Source: Prorocentrum cordatum (lineage: Eukaryota; Sar; Dinophyceae; Prorocentrales; Prorocentraceae). Taken from it: DNA of 64,000 nucleotides. Both the position numbers and the translations under genes were made by a program. The stretch is taken from positions 309,001-373,000 of the forward strand of contig CAUYUJ010014180.1 of the NCBI GenBank assembly GCA_963575745.1, read 5' to 3'. Below the pieces are notes generated by a model, which was given only the letters and a program-made list of their open reading frames with translations, had not been told where the DNA came from and made no database searches. This document shows, piece by piece, positions 54,235 through 64,000 of the stretch (its first letter is position 1; every line of letters begins with the position of its first letter).

Positions 54235-56644
54235 ATGGGGAAACGCGCCCTGCAGGTGGACAAGCAGGTGGAGCAGCGGGCTCGACTGCAACAGTGTCTG
54301 GCCCTGCGCGGCGTGTCCGCGGCTTTGCTCGAGCGAATCGTGACTGCGCTTGGCCATGGCGACGACGCGGGCGATGCTATAGACGTGAGCGCTCGGGCCA
54401 TGCAGCGATCGCAGACGGCATCCGTGGCCGATCTCATCAGCGCAGTGCGGCTGCAGCCCAAGATCGGCACGCCTTTCCGATGGAGCGTGGCGCTGCCGCA
54501 TCGGCTGATGCCGAGGCTCCTGTCGGACTGCCCTCTCTGGAGTTCAATGTTTTGGGAAGCGATGCGCCGTTTCCCTGTGTCGCGCGATCGGCCGTGGAGG
54601 CTTTTGCTGTACTACGACGACATTGGCGTGGGCAACGCCTTGAAGATAGATAATCGTCGGAATCAGCTCGCGGTGTATGCGAGTTTCCTCGAGTTCGGAT
54701 CCTTCTTGCAGAAGGAGGTTGCGTGGCTGCCGATCGGCACCTTGCGCGTCGTCGTGAAGAAGAGCATCGGCGGCTCGGCCGTGGCGCGGGCATTGCTTCG
54801 CGCGCTGTTCCTGGGCCCAGAGAGTCTGTCGGAGCACGGTGCGCCAATCGGCGGCGTGCACTTTTTCGCCAAGTTCCACCGCTTGATTGCAGACGAGGCG
54901 GCTGGAAAAGAGACATTCTGCACCAAGGGCGCTGCAGGTCTGAGACCGTGCTTGCAATGCAAGAACGTTGTGCTGGATCAGGCGGAATGTCTTGCAGACT
55001 ACGACGACGATGATTACCTCGTGCCTCTCTGGTGCGCTGACTCGTCGCGCTTTGACCCGCTGTCGTCAGACGAGTTTTTGCAGCAATATGATGATTTGGC
55101 GTCGCTGCGGGACACGACAACCAGAGCGAACATCGAGAGACTGGAGCCAGGGAGGAAAACATTTCCATCGATCCCCTTCTGATGTCCCCCCCTTCCTTCC
55201 CTTCTGATGTTCCGGCCCCCGAAGGAGACGGCAATGGGCATCACTCTGGATGACCGTTCTCTGGTGGCGTGCCAGGCGTTGCGGACGGTGGCGCCGCCGA
55301 GCACATACGTGAGGGACCCCATGCATACCATGCTGGCCAGCGGCGGGACCTTGCAGGTCGAAATCTTTGCGCTCCTCAAGGCGGTGAGGGATGTCATCCC
55401 CGACGCGTGGGGAACGTGGCGGGATCGCTGCTCGGCGTGGCGGACTGGCAGACGCGGCAGGAAACCGCCAGCGTTTCTGTTCAGCGTGGCTCGGAAGAAA
55501 GCGACCTGCAAGGCGTCGCACTTCGTGGGCAAGGCGTCGGATTGCTTGGCCGTGTTCCCTTTGATTCGTCATTGGGTGCACACAGAGCTGCGTCCCAGCG
55601 GCATGGCGAACGCTGCGGCGCGGTCGTTCGAGGCGATGGCGAAGATGCTCGAATTGTACATGCAGGGCAAAAGGACATGCGGCCGCAGCTGAAACGCAAA
55701 CGCTGGCCTGCGCGTTCGAGGATGCACCGCGTCGGCCCGCGCGCATCCTCGAGCGCTTAGGTGGCAGGCGGTTCGGCTACGTCCTGAGGATCGGCGCCGT
55801 GCCGAATTTGATAGCTGTCTGGACCAAGGCCGTTTCGATTTCCTTGGCGCTGCACAAAGCCGCGCACGGGCCAGCCCTGATCAAGCCGAAGCATCATTAT
55901 TTGTGGCACGTCCCCGACCAGCCTGCGGAGGACGGCATCTGGTTGGACGCCTTCGTACTCGAGCGGAAGCACAACCTGCTTCGGTCCAGGTCGCAGGAGA
56001 TCGACAACCCTGAGAATTTCGAGCGGTCGGCCTTGACGGCGATGCTCGCCTGCTTCCTGGAGGAAGCGAAGGAGGCGCCGCGCTCCCGCGCCAAAGCGTG
56101 GCGCACGCCAGAGCTGGACAGTACGTTCGGGCACTCGGGGCGCAACCTTGCATGCCCTTTGTGGAGGAAGATGGGCTGGGAGAGGGGAAGGCGGTTTGCC
56201 GCCGAGGCGGCTCGCCGCCAGGAGGAGGAGGAGGAGGAGGAGGAGGAGGAGGAGGAGGAGGAACCCCTCCGCAGGGCTGAAACGTGGACCAGCAGAGAGG
56301 CGTCCATCGACGGCCAGATGTACGGCAGCCAGGACAGACGGCGCAACCAACCTTGGTATTTAGGGGTGCACATGCGTGTGCCCCCCCAAAAATCGAGGCG
56401 TTGCTGCCCTCAGGATTTTCTCCTGGGCGACGGCGAGGCGTACATCGTGCATTGCTGCGCGCAGGCTGGCGCCGCCAGCTACCTGCTGGTGGAGACCCTG
56501 GAATGGGTGCGCGCGCCATGCCCAGGCGCGTCCCTGTGGCGGCCGCGCGGCGACGTCGCCGTGATGCCCGCCGAGCTGATCCCGCCAGCCTGGGCGGCTT
56601 ATCGGCGACTACAGGACGATGGCTATGTGCTCGCCATCACGTGA
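54235..56644 (+). CDS. Gene F, CACTA/TNP2-like transposase (about 760 aa)
   Basis: Candidate transposase of the TIR element. The first frame (54235-55182) contains LLLYYDDIGVGNALKIDNRR (residues about 123-142, first acidic block) and LAVYASFLEFG. It also contains LIADEAA and KGAAGLRPCLQCKNVV (about 217-246), which parallels the Asp-Pro-Ala then Cys-x2-Cys order of TNP2 proteins. After an in-frame TGA (55180-55182) the same frame resumes with YVRDPMHTMLASGGTLQVE, like the TNP2 MH block. A +1 frame change near 55680 leads to HHYLWHVPDQ, DAFVLERKHNLLRSRSQEID and NFERSALTAML, resembling the conserved region C-terminal to TNP2. A poly-Glu tract and a Cys-containing tail end at TGA 56642-56644. The stop and frame change are in both copies. 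They are introns I could not place, recoding, or decay. Family assignment is from block order, not a search. Confidence 0.6.
56220..56264 (+). repeat. GAG tract encoding poly-Glu in gene F
   Basis: About 15 Glu codons here, about four more in copy 1 (24834-24888). Confidence 0.9.
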
Positions 56645-56675
56645 AAAAGGAAAAAACGAGCGCATGCGAGAGCGG

Positions 56676-56836
56676 ATATGCCGCTGGCGGATGCGCCGCC
56701 CTTCGATAGAGAGGTGCAGGAGGGAGGGGCGGATATGCCGCCGAAGAAGGAAGGCGGGCTCGGGGAGGGAAGGCGGCAGGAGGGAGCGGGGGCGGGCTGG
56801 CCGCCGACAACGAGGAGAGGAGAGGGGAGGCGGTGA
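56676..56836. repeat. Microhairpins downstream of F, copy 2
   Basis: Counterpart of 25300-25460. Confidence 0.8.
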
Positions 56837-56934
56837 TGGCCGCCGAGGGGAGGCAGTTTGAAGAATAGTTGATCCCCCCCCCTCTCCCTCTCCCCCCTTC
56901 CCCTCCGCGCCCCGCAGGCGTCCTGAGGGCGGCT

Positions 56935-57354
56935 CGGCGCGTCGACCTGCGGCGCCCTGTCCTGAAAAACTGTTGTGTTGTAGTTGTTAAAACGTTTTTT
57001 GTGGTTTTTTCCCGAAACATAGCAATATCAAGAACAAACATGCAAAACATAGAAAGTTATGCAAATTTCGGGTTAACCGAATCGGACAGCCCACATCGAC
57101 TTAGCTGACTTAGCTACTAAGTTGGGTATGTTGAGGTGTATGTATCGATATATCTTGGCAGTGGTACCCGATAGCTCAGTTGATAAGATGGATGGTTCTG
57201 TGAGTAGTATGTATGGTATGTTGTTGAATATACTTATCTAACAAAACGTTAAGTAGATGAATGCGAAGTTCGATATTTTATATATGTTGAATATGTGAGG
57301 TCAACTAGCATGAACCTACATACATCTTCGTTGAAACGATTTCATCGGATATAC
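56935..57354. other. Right subterminal region, copy 2
   Basis: AT-rich. It contains CAGCCCACATCGACTTAGC (about 57087-57105), the inverted partner of the left subterminal motif. No gene. Confidence 0.5.
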
Positions 57355-57393
57355 AACGCTCTTACCGCACTTACACCCACCCGACGATCAAAG
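57355..57393 (-). repeat. Right TIR, copy 2
   Basis: 39 bp, inverted copy of 43189-43227, followed by TG and the rest of the interrupted 122-bp unit. Confidence 0.9.
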
Positions 57394-57797
57394 TGGGCAC
57401 CGCCCCCGGGGCCGGTTTTGTGAGGATGTCTCAAGCGAGGGCGCCGGTTCGGGATTCGTCGGCGGATCCACCGGATCCACCGGATGTCCGGAAACGGTGC
57501 CGGAGGCCGCTCTGGGCTCCTCTGGGCACCTCCCCCGGGGCCGGTTTTGTGAGGATGTCTCAAGCGAGGGCGCCGGTTTGGGATTCGTCGGCGGATCCAC
57601 CGGATCCACCGGATGTCCGGAAACGGTGCCGGAGGCCGCTCTGGGCTCCTCTGGGCACCGCCCCCGGGGCCGGTTTTGTGAGGATGTCTCAAGCGAGGGC
57701 GCCGGTTTGGGATTCGTCGGCGGATCCACCGGATCCACCGGATCCACCGGATCTGTCTAGAAACGGTGCCGGAGGCCGCTCTGGGCTCCTCTGCTCC
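57394..57797 (+). repeat. 122-bp minisatellite, right array
   Basis: Three units that continue the unit interrupted at 43188. They end in CTCCTCTGCTCCCC before spacer satellite begins. Confidence 0.9.
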
Positions 57798-60700
57798 CCG
57801 CGCCGGGGGTGAGGATGACGGTAGTTCGGTTTTGGTTTTGGTTTTGGTTCTTTTTCCAAAAGAACTCCCCCTGGGGCTTCGGGCCGTCCCGCCGACCACC
57901 CGGAAAGGATCTCAAAACGCATCCGTCTTGCCTCTGTTTCCTCCAATTGGCCCATGATGGCGTCCAAGACGGCCAAGATGGCCCAGGATGGTCTCCAAGA
58001 CGTGCCCAAGATGGCCTCCAAGACGGCTAAGATGGCCCCAAGATGCCTCCAAGACGGCCCAAGATGGCCTCAAGATGGTCTACGACGGCCCAACAGGCCC
58101 GCAAGAGGCCTCCAAGACGGCCCAAGAGCCCTCTAAGACGTCCCCCAGGAAGGCCCGAAAGGGCCAAAATCATTGATGTTCCTTAAGTGTTTGAAGGATG
58201 TTGGCATTTGCGCCTGTTCGGCTTTCCGACAGCCCAAGACGGCCCAAGAGGCCCCCAAGATCGCCCAAGAGGCCCCCAAAAGGGCCCCATGACGGCCCAA
58301 GTGGCCTCCAAGACGGCCCCAAGAGGGCCCCAAGACGGCCCAAGAGGCCTCTAACACGCTCAAGATGGCCTCCAAGGCGCCCAAGATGGCCTCCAAGACG
58401 GCCCCGAAGCGCCCCAAGAGGGCCCCAAGTCTGCCCAGAAAGGCCCCCAAGACAGCTCCCGACGGCGTCAGACGTTCCAGGAACCCACGAAGATGGCCGA
58501 AGTTGGCTCGAAGCTGGCCCAAGACGGCCCAAGAGGCCCCCAAGAGGGCCTCCAGGAAGGCCACAAGAGGCCCAAAACAGTGTTTTCCCTAAGGTGTTTG
58601 ACGAATTGTGGCATTTGCGTCGTTTCGGCTTCCGACGGCCCGAGACGGCCCAAGAGCCCCCGAAGATCGCCGAAAGATCGCCCAAGAGGCCTCCCCAAGA
58701 GGCCCCTAAGACGGCCCCAAGAGGCCCCCAAGGGAGGCCTTTCAGACGCCCAAGATGGGCCTCCAAGACGGCCCTGGAGCATTCCAAGAGGGCCCCAAGT
58801 CGGCCCATAGAGGCCCCCCAAACGGCTTCCGACGGCGTCAGACGGACCAGGAGCCCACCAAGACGGCCGAACATGGCCCTAAGATGGCCCAAGGCGGCCC
58901 AAGAGGCCTCCAAGAGGGCCTCCAGGAAGGCCCGAAAAGGCCAAAATCATTGATTTTCTATGATTTTTTGAAGGGTTGTGGCATTTGCGTGTTTCGGCCT
59001 TCCGACGGCCCGAGACGGCCCAAGTGCCCCCAAAGATCGCCCAAGAAACCCAAGACACTGCCCCAAGAGGCCCCCAAGACGGCCCAAGAGGTCTCCAAGA
59101 CGCTCAAGATGGCCTCCGAGACGGCCCAAGAGCCCTGAAAGACGTCCTCCAAGAAGGCCCGGAAGGGTCAAAATGGCCTCCAGACGGCCAAGATGACCTT
59201 CAAGATGCCCACGTGGTCCCCGAAGGCTTTCCAAACCGATTCGGGGAACACATGGTCCGATAGCTTGGCAGGTCTGGCCTCAACGTTCGGCCACATAGGC
59301 GCTTCCAAAAAGGCAGGGGGCGGCGGTGATTCGCCATAGGCGTCTTCGATCCGCCGCCCCCTGTCGATTCATCGCAGGGGTGCCTGGCGTGCTAGACCCT
59401 CTCGGTTTTGGTTCGGGTTCTTTTCCAAAAGAACTCCCCCTGGGGCTTCGGCCCGTCCCCCCGGGGCCCCCGCAAGACCCATAAGACGGCCAAGCCACCG
59501 CCCAATTCCCAAATGTTCCTCCAAGACGGCTCAAGATGGCCTCCACGATGGCCACGTTGGCCCAAGGTGGCCTCCAAGATGGTCCAAGATGGCCTCCAAG
59601 TCCGCCCAAGATGGTCCATGACGGCCTCCCATACGGCCCAAGAGAGTCCAAGACGGCCGAAGACTGCCCAAGAGGCCCCCAAGAGGCCTCCAAGACGGCC
59701 CAAGACGCCTCCAAGAGGTCCTCCAGGAGGGCCCGAAGAGGCCAAAATCATTGATTCGCCTTAGGTTTTTTACAGGATTTTGGCATTCGCTTCTTCTCGG
59801 CTTTCCGACGACCCAAGACAGCCCAAGAGGCCCCCAAGATCGCCCCCACAGCGCAAAGACGACGCAAGAGGCCTCCAAGACGCCCAAGATGGCATCTAAG
59901 ACGGCCCTGGAGCACCCCAAGAGGGCCCCAAGTCGACCCAGAAAGGCCCCCCAAACGGCGTCCGACGGCGTCAGACGGGCCAGGAGCCCACCAAGATGGC
60001 CGAAGTTGGCTCGAAGCTGGCCCAAGACGGCCCAAGAGGCCTCCAAGAGGGCCTCCAGGAAGGCCCGAAAAGGCCACAAACATTGTTTTGCCATAGATGT
60101 TCGAAGGATTTTGACATGTGATTCGTTTCGGCCTTTCGACGGCCCGATACGGCCAAAGAGCCCCCAAAGATCGCCGAAGGATCGCCCAAGAGGCCTCCCC
60201 AAGAGGCCCCTAAGACGGCCCCAAGAGGCCCCCAAGACGGCCCAGGAGGTTTTCAAGACGCCCAAGATGGCCGCCAAGACGGCTCTGGAGCATTCTAAGA
60301 GGGCCCCAAGTCGGCTCAGACAGGCCCCCCAAACGGCTTCCGACGGCGTCACACGGGCCAGTGGCGGCTTCCAAGAGGGCCCCCAGGAAGGCCCGAAAAG
60401 GCCAAAATCATTGATTTCCCATGAGTTTTTGAAGGGTTGTGGCATTTGCGTGTTTCGGCCTTCCGACGGCCCGAGACGGCCCAAGTGCCCCCAAAGATCG
60501 CCCAAGAAACCCAAGACACTGCCCCAAGAGGCCCCCAAGACGGCCCAAGAGGTCTCCACGACGCTCAAGATGGCCTCCGAGACGGCCCAAGAGCCCTCCA
60601 AGACGTCCTCCAAAAAGGCCCGACAGTGTCAAAATGGCCTCCAGGCGGCCAAGATGACCTTCAAGATGTCCACTTGTTCCCCGAAGGCTTTCCAAACCGA

Positions 60701-63490
60701 TTCGGGGAACACATGGTCCGATAGCTTGGCAGGTCTGGCCTCAACGTTCGGCCACATAGGCGCTTCCAAAAAGGCAGCGGGCGGCGGTGATTCGCCATAG
60801 GCGTCTTCGATCCGCTGCCCCCTGTCGATTCATCGCAGGGGTGCCTGGCGTGCCGAATTATTACGGTTTTGGTTTTGGTTCTTTTTCCAAAAGAACTCCC
60901 CCTGGGGCTTCGGCCCGTCCCGCCGGCCACCCGGAAGGCCCGCCCGGAATTCTCAGAATGTTTGCGCAAGATGGCCCAAGATGGCCTCCAAGATGGCCAC
61001 GTTGGCACAAGATGGCCTCCAAGATGGTCAAAGATGGCCTCCAAGTCCGCCCAAGATGGTCCAAAGCGGCCTCCCATACGGCCCAAGAGAGTCCAAGACG
61101 GCCGAAGACGGCCCAAGAGGCTTCCCAGAGGCCTCCAAGACGGCCCAAGACGCCTCCAAGAGGTCCTCCAGGAGGGCCCGAAGAGGCCAAAATCATTGAT
61201 TTGCCTTAGGCTGTTAAAGGATGTTGGCATTTGCTTCTTCTCGGCATTCCGACGACCCAAGACGGCCCAAGAGGTCTCCAAGATCGCCCCCACATCGCCC
61301 AAGAGGCCTCCAAGATGGCCTCAGGACTGCCCAAGAGGCCCCCACGACAGCCCCAAGAGGCCCCAAAGACAGCCCAGGAGGCTGTTAAGACGCCCAAGAT
61401 CGCCTCCAAGACGGCCCTGGAGCATTCCAAGAAGGCCCCAAGTCGGCTCAGAGAGGCCCCCCAAACGGCTTCCGACGGCGTCCGACGGGCCAGGAGCCCA
61501 CCAAAACGGCCGAAGATGGCACTAAGATGGCCCAAGACGGCCCAAGAGGCCTCCAAGAGGGCCTTCAGGAAGGCCCGAAAAGGCCAAAAACATTGATTTC
61601 ACACAAGTTTTTGAAGGATTGTGGCATTTGCTTTTTGTTCGGCCTTCCGATGGCCCGAGACGGCCCAAGTGCCCCCAAAGATCGCCCAAGAGGCCCTAGA
61701 CTGCCCCAAAAGGCCCCCAAGACTGCCCAAGAGGCCTCCAAGACGCTCAAGATGGCCTCCAAGACGGCCCAAGAGCCCTCCAAGACGTCCTCCAAGAAGG
61801 CCCGAAAGGGTCAAAATGGCACGTGTTCCCCGAAGGCTTTCCAAACCGATTATGATCCGATAGCTTGGCAGTTCTGGCCTCAACGTTCGGCCACATAGGC
61901 GCTTCCAAAAAGGCAGCGGGCGGCGGTGATTCGCCATAGGCGTCTTCGATCCGCCGCCCCCTGTCGATTCATCGCAGGGGTGCCTGGCGTGCTAGACGAT
62001 TTCGATTTTGGTTTCGGCTCATTTTCCCGAAAAACTCCACCTGATGCTGCAGCCCGTCCCGCCGGGGTGCCAGGACGGACCTCCGGGACCTCAATCCCGC
62101 AAAAACTCCTCCAAGACTGCTCAAGATGGCCTCCAAGATGGCCACGTTGGCCCAAGATGGCCTCCAAGATGGTCCAATATTGCCTCCAAGTCCGCCCAAG
62201 ATCGTCCAAGACGGCCTCCAAGACGGCCTAAGAGAGTCCAAGATACCTCCAAGGTCGCCCGAGAAGCCTCCAAGACGGCCCAAGACGACCCAAGAGGCCT
62301 CTAAGAGGTCCTCCAGGAGGGCTCGAAGAGGCCAGAATCATTGGTTTTCTTTAGGTTTTTGACCGATTTTGGCATTTGCTTCTTCTCGGCATTCCGACGG
62401 CTCAAGACGGCCCAAGAGGCCCCCAAGATCGCCCCAAGATCGCCCAAGAGGCCTCCAAGATGGCCTCATGACGGCCCAAGAGGCCCCCAAGACGGCCCCA
62501 AGAGGGCCCCGACGCCCAAGATGGCCTCTAAGACGGCCCTGGAGCACCCCAAGAAGGCCCCGAGTCGGCCCAGAGAGGACCCCCAAACGGCTCCCGACGG
62601 CGTCAGACGGGCCAGGAGCCCACCAAGTTGGCCGAAGTTGGCTGTAGGCTAACCCATGACGGCCCAAGAGGCCTCCAAGAAGGCCCCCAGGACAGCTCGA
62701 AGAGGCCAGTATCATTGGTTTTCCTTAGATGTTTGAAGGAGTTTGGCATTTGCTTCTTTTCGGCCTTCCGACGGCCCGAGACGGCCCAAGAGCCCCCAAA
62801 GATCGCCCCAAGATCGCCCAAGAGGCCTCCAAGATGGCCCCAGAACGGCCCAAGAGGCCCCCACGACGGCCCAAAGAGGCCCCCAAGACGGCCCAGGAGG
62901 CTTTTAAGACGCCCAAGATGGCCTCCAACACGGCCCTGGAGCATTCCAAGAAGGCCCCAAGTCGGCCCATAGAGGCCCCCCAAACGGCTTCCGACGGAAT
63001 CAGACGGGCCAGGAGCCCACCAAGACGGCCGAAGATGGCCGTAAGATGGCCCAAGACGGCCTAAGAGGCCTCCAGGAAGGCCCGAAAAGGCCAAAAACAT
63101 TGATTTCCCAAAAGTTTTTGAAGAATTGTGGCATTTGCTTTTTGTTCGGCCTTCCGACGGCCCGAGACGGCCCAAGAGCCTCCAAAGATCGCCCAAGAGG
63201 TCTCCAAGATGGCCCCAGAACGGCCCAAGAGGCCCCCAAGACGGCCCCAAGAGGCCCCCAAGAAGGCCCAAGAGGCCTCCAAGACGCTCAAGATGGCCTC
63301 CAAGACGGCCCTGGAGCACCCCAAGAAAGGCTCAAGTCGGCCCAGCCTGGCCCACCGTTTTCCCCGAACGCTTTCCAAACCGATTCGGAGAACACATGGT
63401 CCGATAGCTTGGCAGGCCTCTGGCCACAACGTTCGGCCACATAGGCGTTTCCAAAAAGGCAGGGGGCGGCGGTGATTCGGCGTAGGCTTC
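57798..63490. repeat. Long spacer satellite array with higher-order structure
   Basis: Best view of the spacer family. Boundary modules at about 59200-59470, 60660-60930, 61820-62070 and 63360-63490 divide it into higher-order units of roughly 1.46, 1.14 and 1.55 kb. Each is filled by 330-410-bp units marked by inserts such as CCAAAATCATTGATTT and TGGCATTTGC, themselves made of GGCCTCCAAGACGGCCCAAG modules. No gene is supported. Confidence 0.85.
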
Positions 63491-63850
63491 TTCGATAACG
63501 CCAACGTTTCAATATGCGCTGATGATTCCTATCCGGATCCGCATGATGTTGCCAGATGCGCCAAGGCAGCGCCGAGACGCACCGACGCGACTGTAATATG
63601 TCCCTGTCTGATAGAGAAGGGACCGGCGGCAGGGGGTGAAGCCCTCAGAGATAAAGGGAGCGGGGCCGAGATCCGGCCGCTCCCGCCCTGCGGTGTGGGC
63701 CGTGCGAGACCTCTCTGACAGAGTGTTCGGCACAGTCTTTGGCCCTATTCGCCAGTGCCTGGTCAAAAACTTCCCTGAAAGTCCCTCCGAAAGAGCCCCA
63801 CTCTGCCGCCGGCCCCCCCCCCCTGGCTTCAAGGTCCGGAACGCCACGGG
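63491..63850. other. Unassigned insertion in the spacer
   Basis: About 360 bp of non-satellite DNA that breaks a boundary module after GTAGGCTTCTTCGAT. Short minus-strand frames are present but carry no motif. Origin unknown. Confidence 0.4.
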
Positions 63851-64000
63851 GACGACCCAAGAGCGCCCCAAGCCGGTCCTAGAGGGTTCGTCCAAGAGAG
63901 CCTCCAGACGGTTCCAGATCGCTCCAAGACGCCAAAGATGGCCTCCAGACGGCCCAAGACGCCTCCAAGACGCCCCAAGAGGCCTCCAAGAGCACCCCCA
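63851..64000. repeat. Spacer satellite, right edge
   Basis: Satellite modules resume and run off the window. Confidence 0.75.

Larger units (their letters stand above)
43189..57393 (+). mobile_element. 14.2-kb multigene TIR element, copy 2
   Basis: 14,205 bp between 39-bp TIRs that match at 38 of 39 positions. The left flank ends CTCCTCTG and the right flank begins TGGGCACC. The uninterrupted 122-bp unit reads CTCCTCTGGGCACC, so removing the element plus one TG restores the empty site. This implies a 2-bp TG target duplication. Inside are six plus-strand genes, A (44368), B (47228), C (48825), D (50637), E (53391) and F (54235-56644), with microhairpins in every gap. F has CACTA/TNP2-like block order. 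The termini are not CACTA, and a six-gene load is unusual for that group. Membership is therefore tentative, while the TIR element itself is well supported. Confidence 0.85.

Noticed and set aside
1-64000. CRISPR arrays, rRNA genes and bacterial-type operons.
   Set aside because: Repeats here are contiguous satellites without unique spacers of constant length. No rRNA-like sequence is seen, and the introns and leader relic are eukaryotic.

Overview
The window looks like nuclear DNA from a dinoflagellate. The evidence is high GC content, a degenerate copy of the dinoflagellate trans-spliced leader (DinoSL) just upstream of a small gene, introns that read cleanly only with GC-AG borders, genes running one way, and deep layers of satellite and mobile DNA. 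I recognise no housekeeping gene. Nearly all the content is repeat, mobile element or cargo of a mobile element.

Layout. A composite unit of about 31.4 kb occurs twice in direct orientation (1 to about 26,150, and 31,480 to about 57,500). Each copy holds, in order: (i) a GC-rich spacer satellite; (ii) a 7.0-kb minus-strand tyrosine-recombinase (YR) retroelement (530-7562; 32009-39041) with gag-like, RT, RNase H and YR regions and an A1-ORFs-B1-A2-B2 split-direct-repeat architecture, inserted in the spacer; (iii) more spacer and a CTC microsatellite; (iv) a 122-bp minisatellite of about 13 copies; (v) a 14.2-kb element with 39-bp terminal inverted repeats (11795-26021; 43189-57393) inserted inside a 122-bp unit, apparently with a 2-bp TG target duplication; (vi) more 122-bp repeat. 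A 100-N gap (26158-26257) and a once-only stretch of simple repeats, a foldback element and unassigned DNA (26258-30080) separate the copies. The window ends in about 6 kb of spacer satellite.

The 14.2-kb element is the most interesting object. It carries six plus-strand genes, here called A to F. F is transposase-like, with the block order of CACTA/TNP2-type proteins. A (540 aa, four exons), B (310 aa, two exons), C (212 aa, CCHH zinc-binding pattern), D (597 aa, Cys-rich motif plus an Arg/Ser domain, two exons) and E (98 aa, preceded by the DinoSL relic) are unassigned. Every intergenic gap holds clusters of tiny GGCGG-loop-CCGCC hairpins, and a dense block of palindromic TGATAACA sites lies upstream of D. 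The plausible reading is a large multigene DNA transposon whose transposase is F. The roles of A to E are unknown.

Quality caveats. The first 9,284 bases of the two copies look identical, then differ by roughly 1-2%. Copy 1 has several one-base deletions in short homopolymers that break genes open in copy 2. The copies may be a true tandem duplication, two haplotypes placed in series across the gap, or a mixture. Function is best read from copy 2 (43189-57393).
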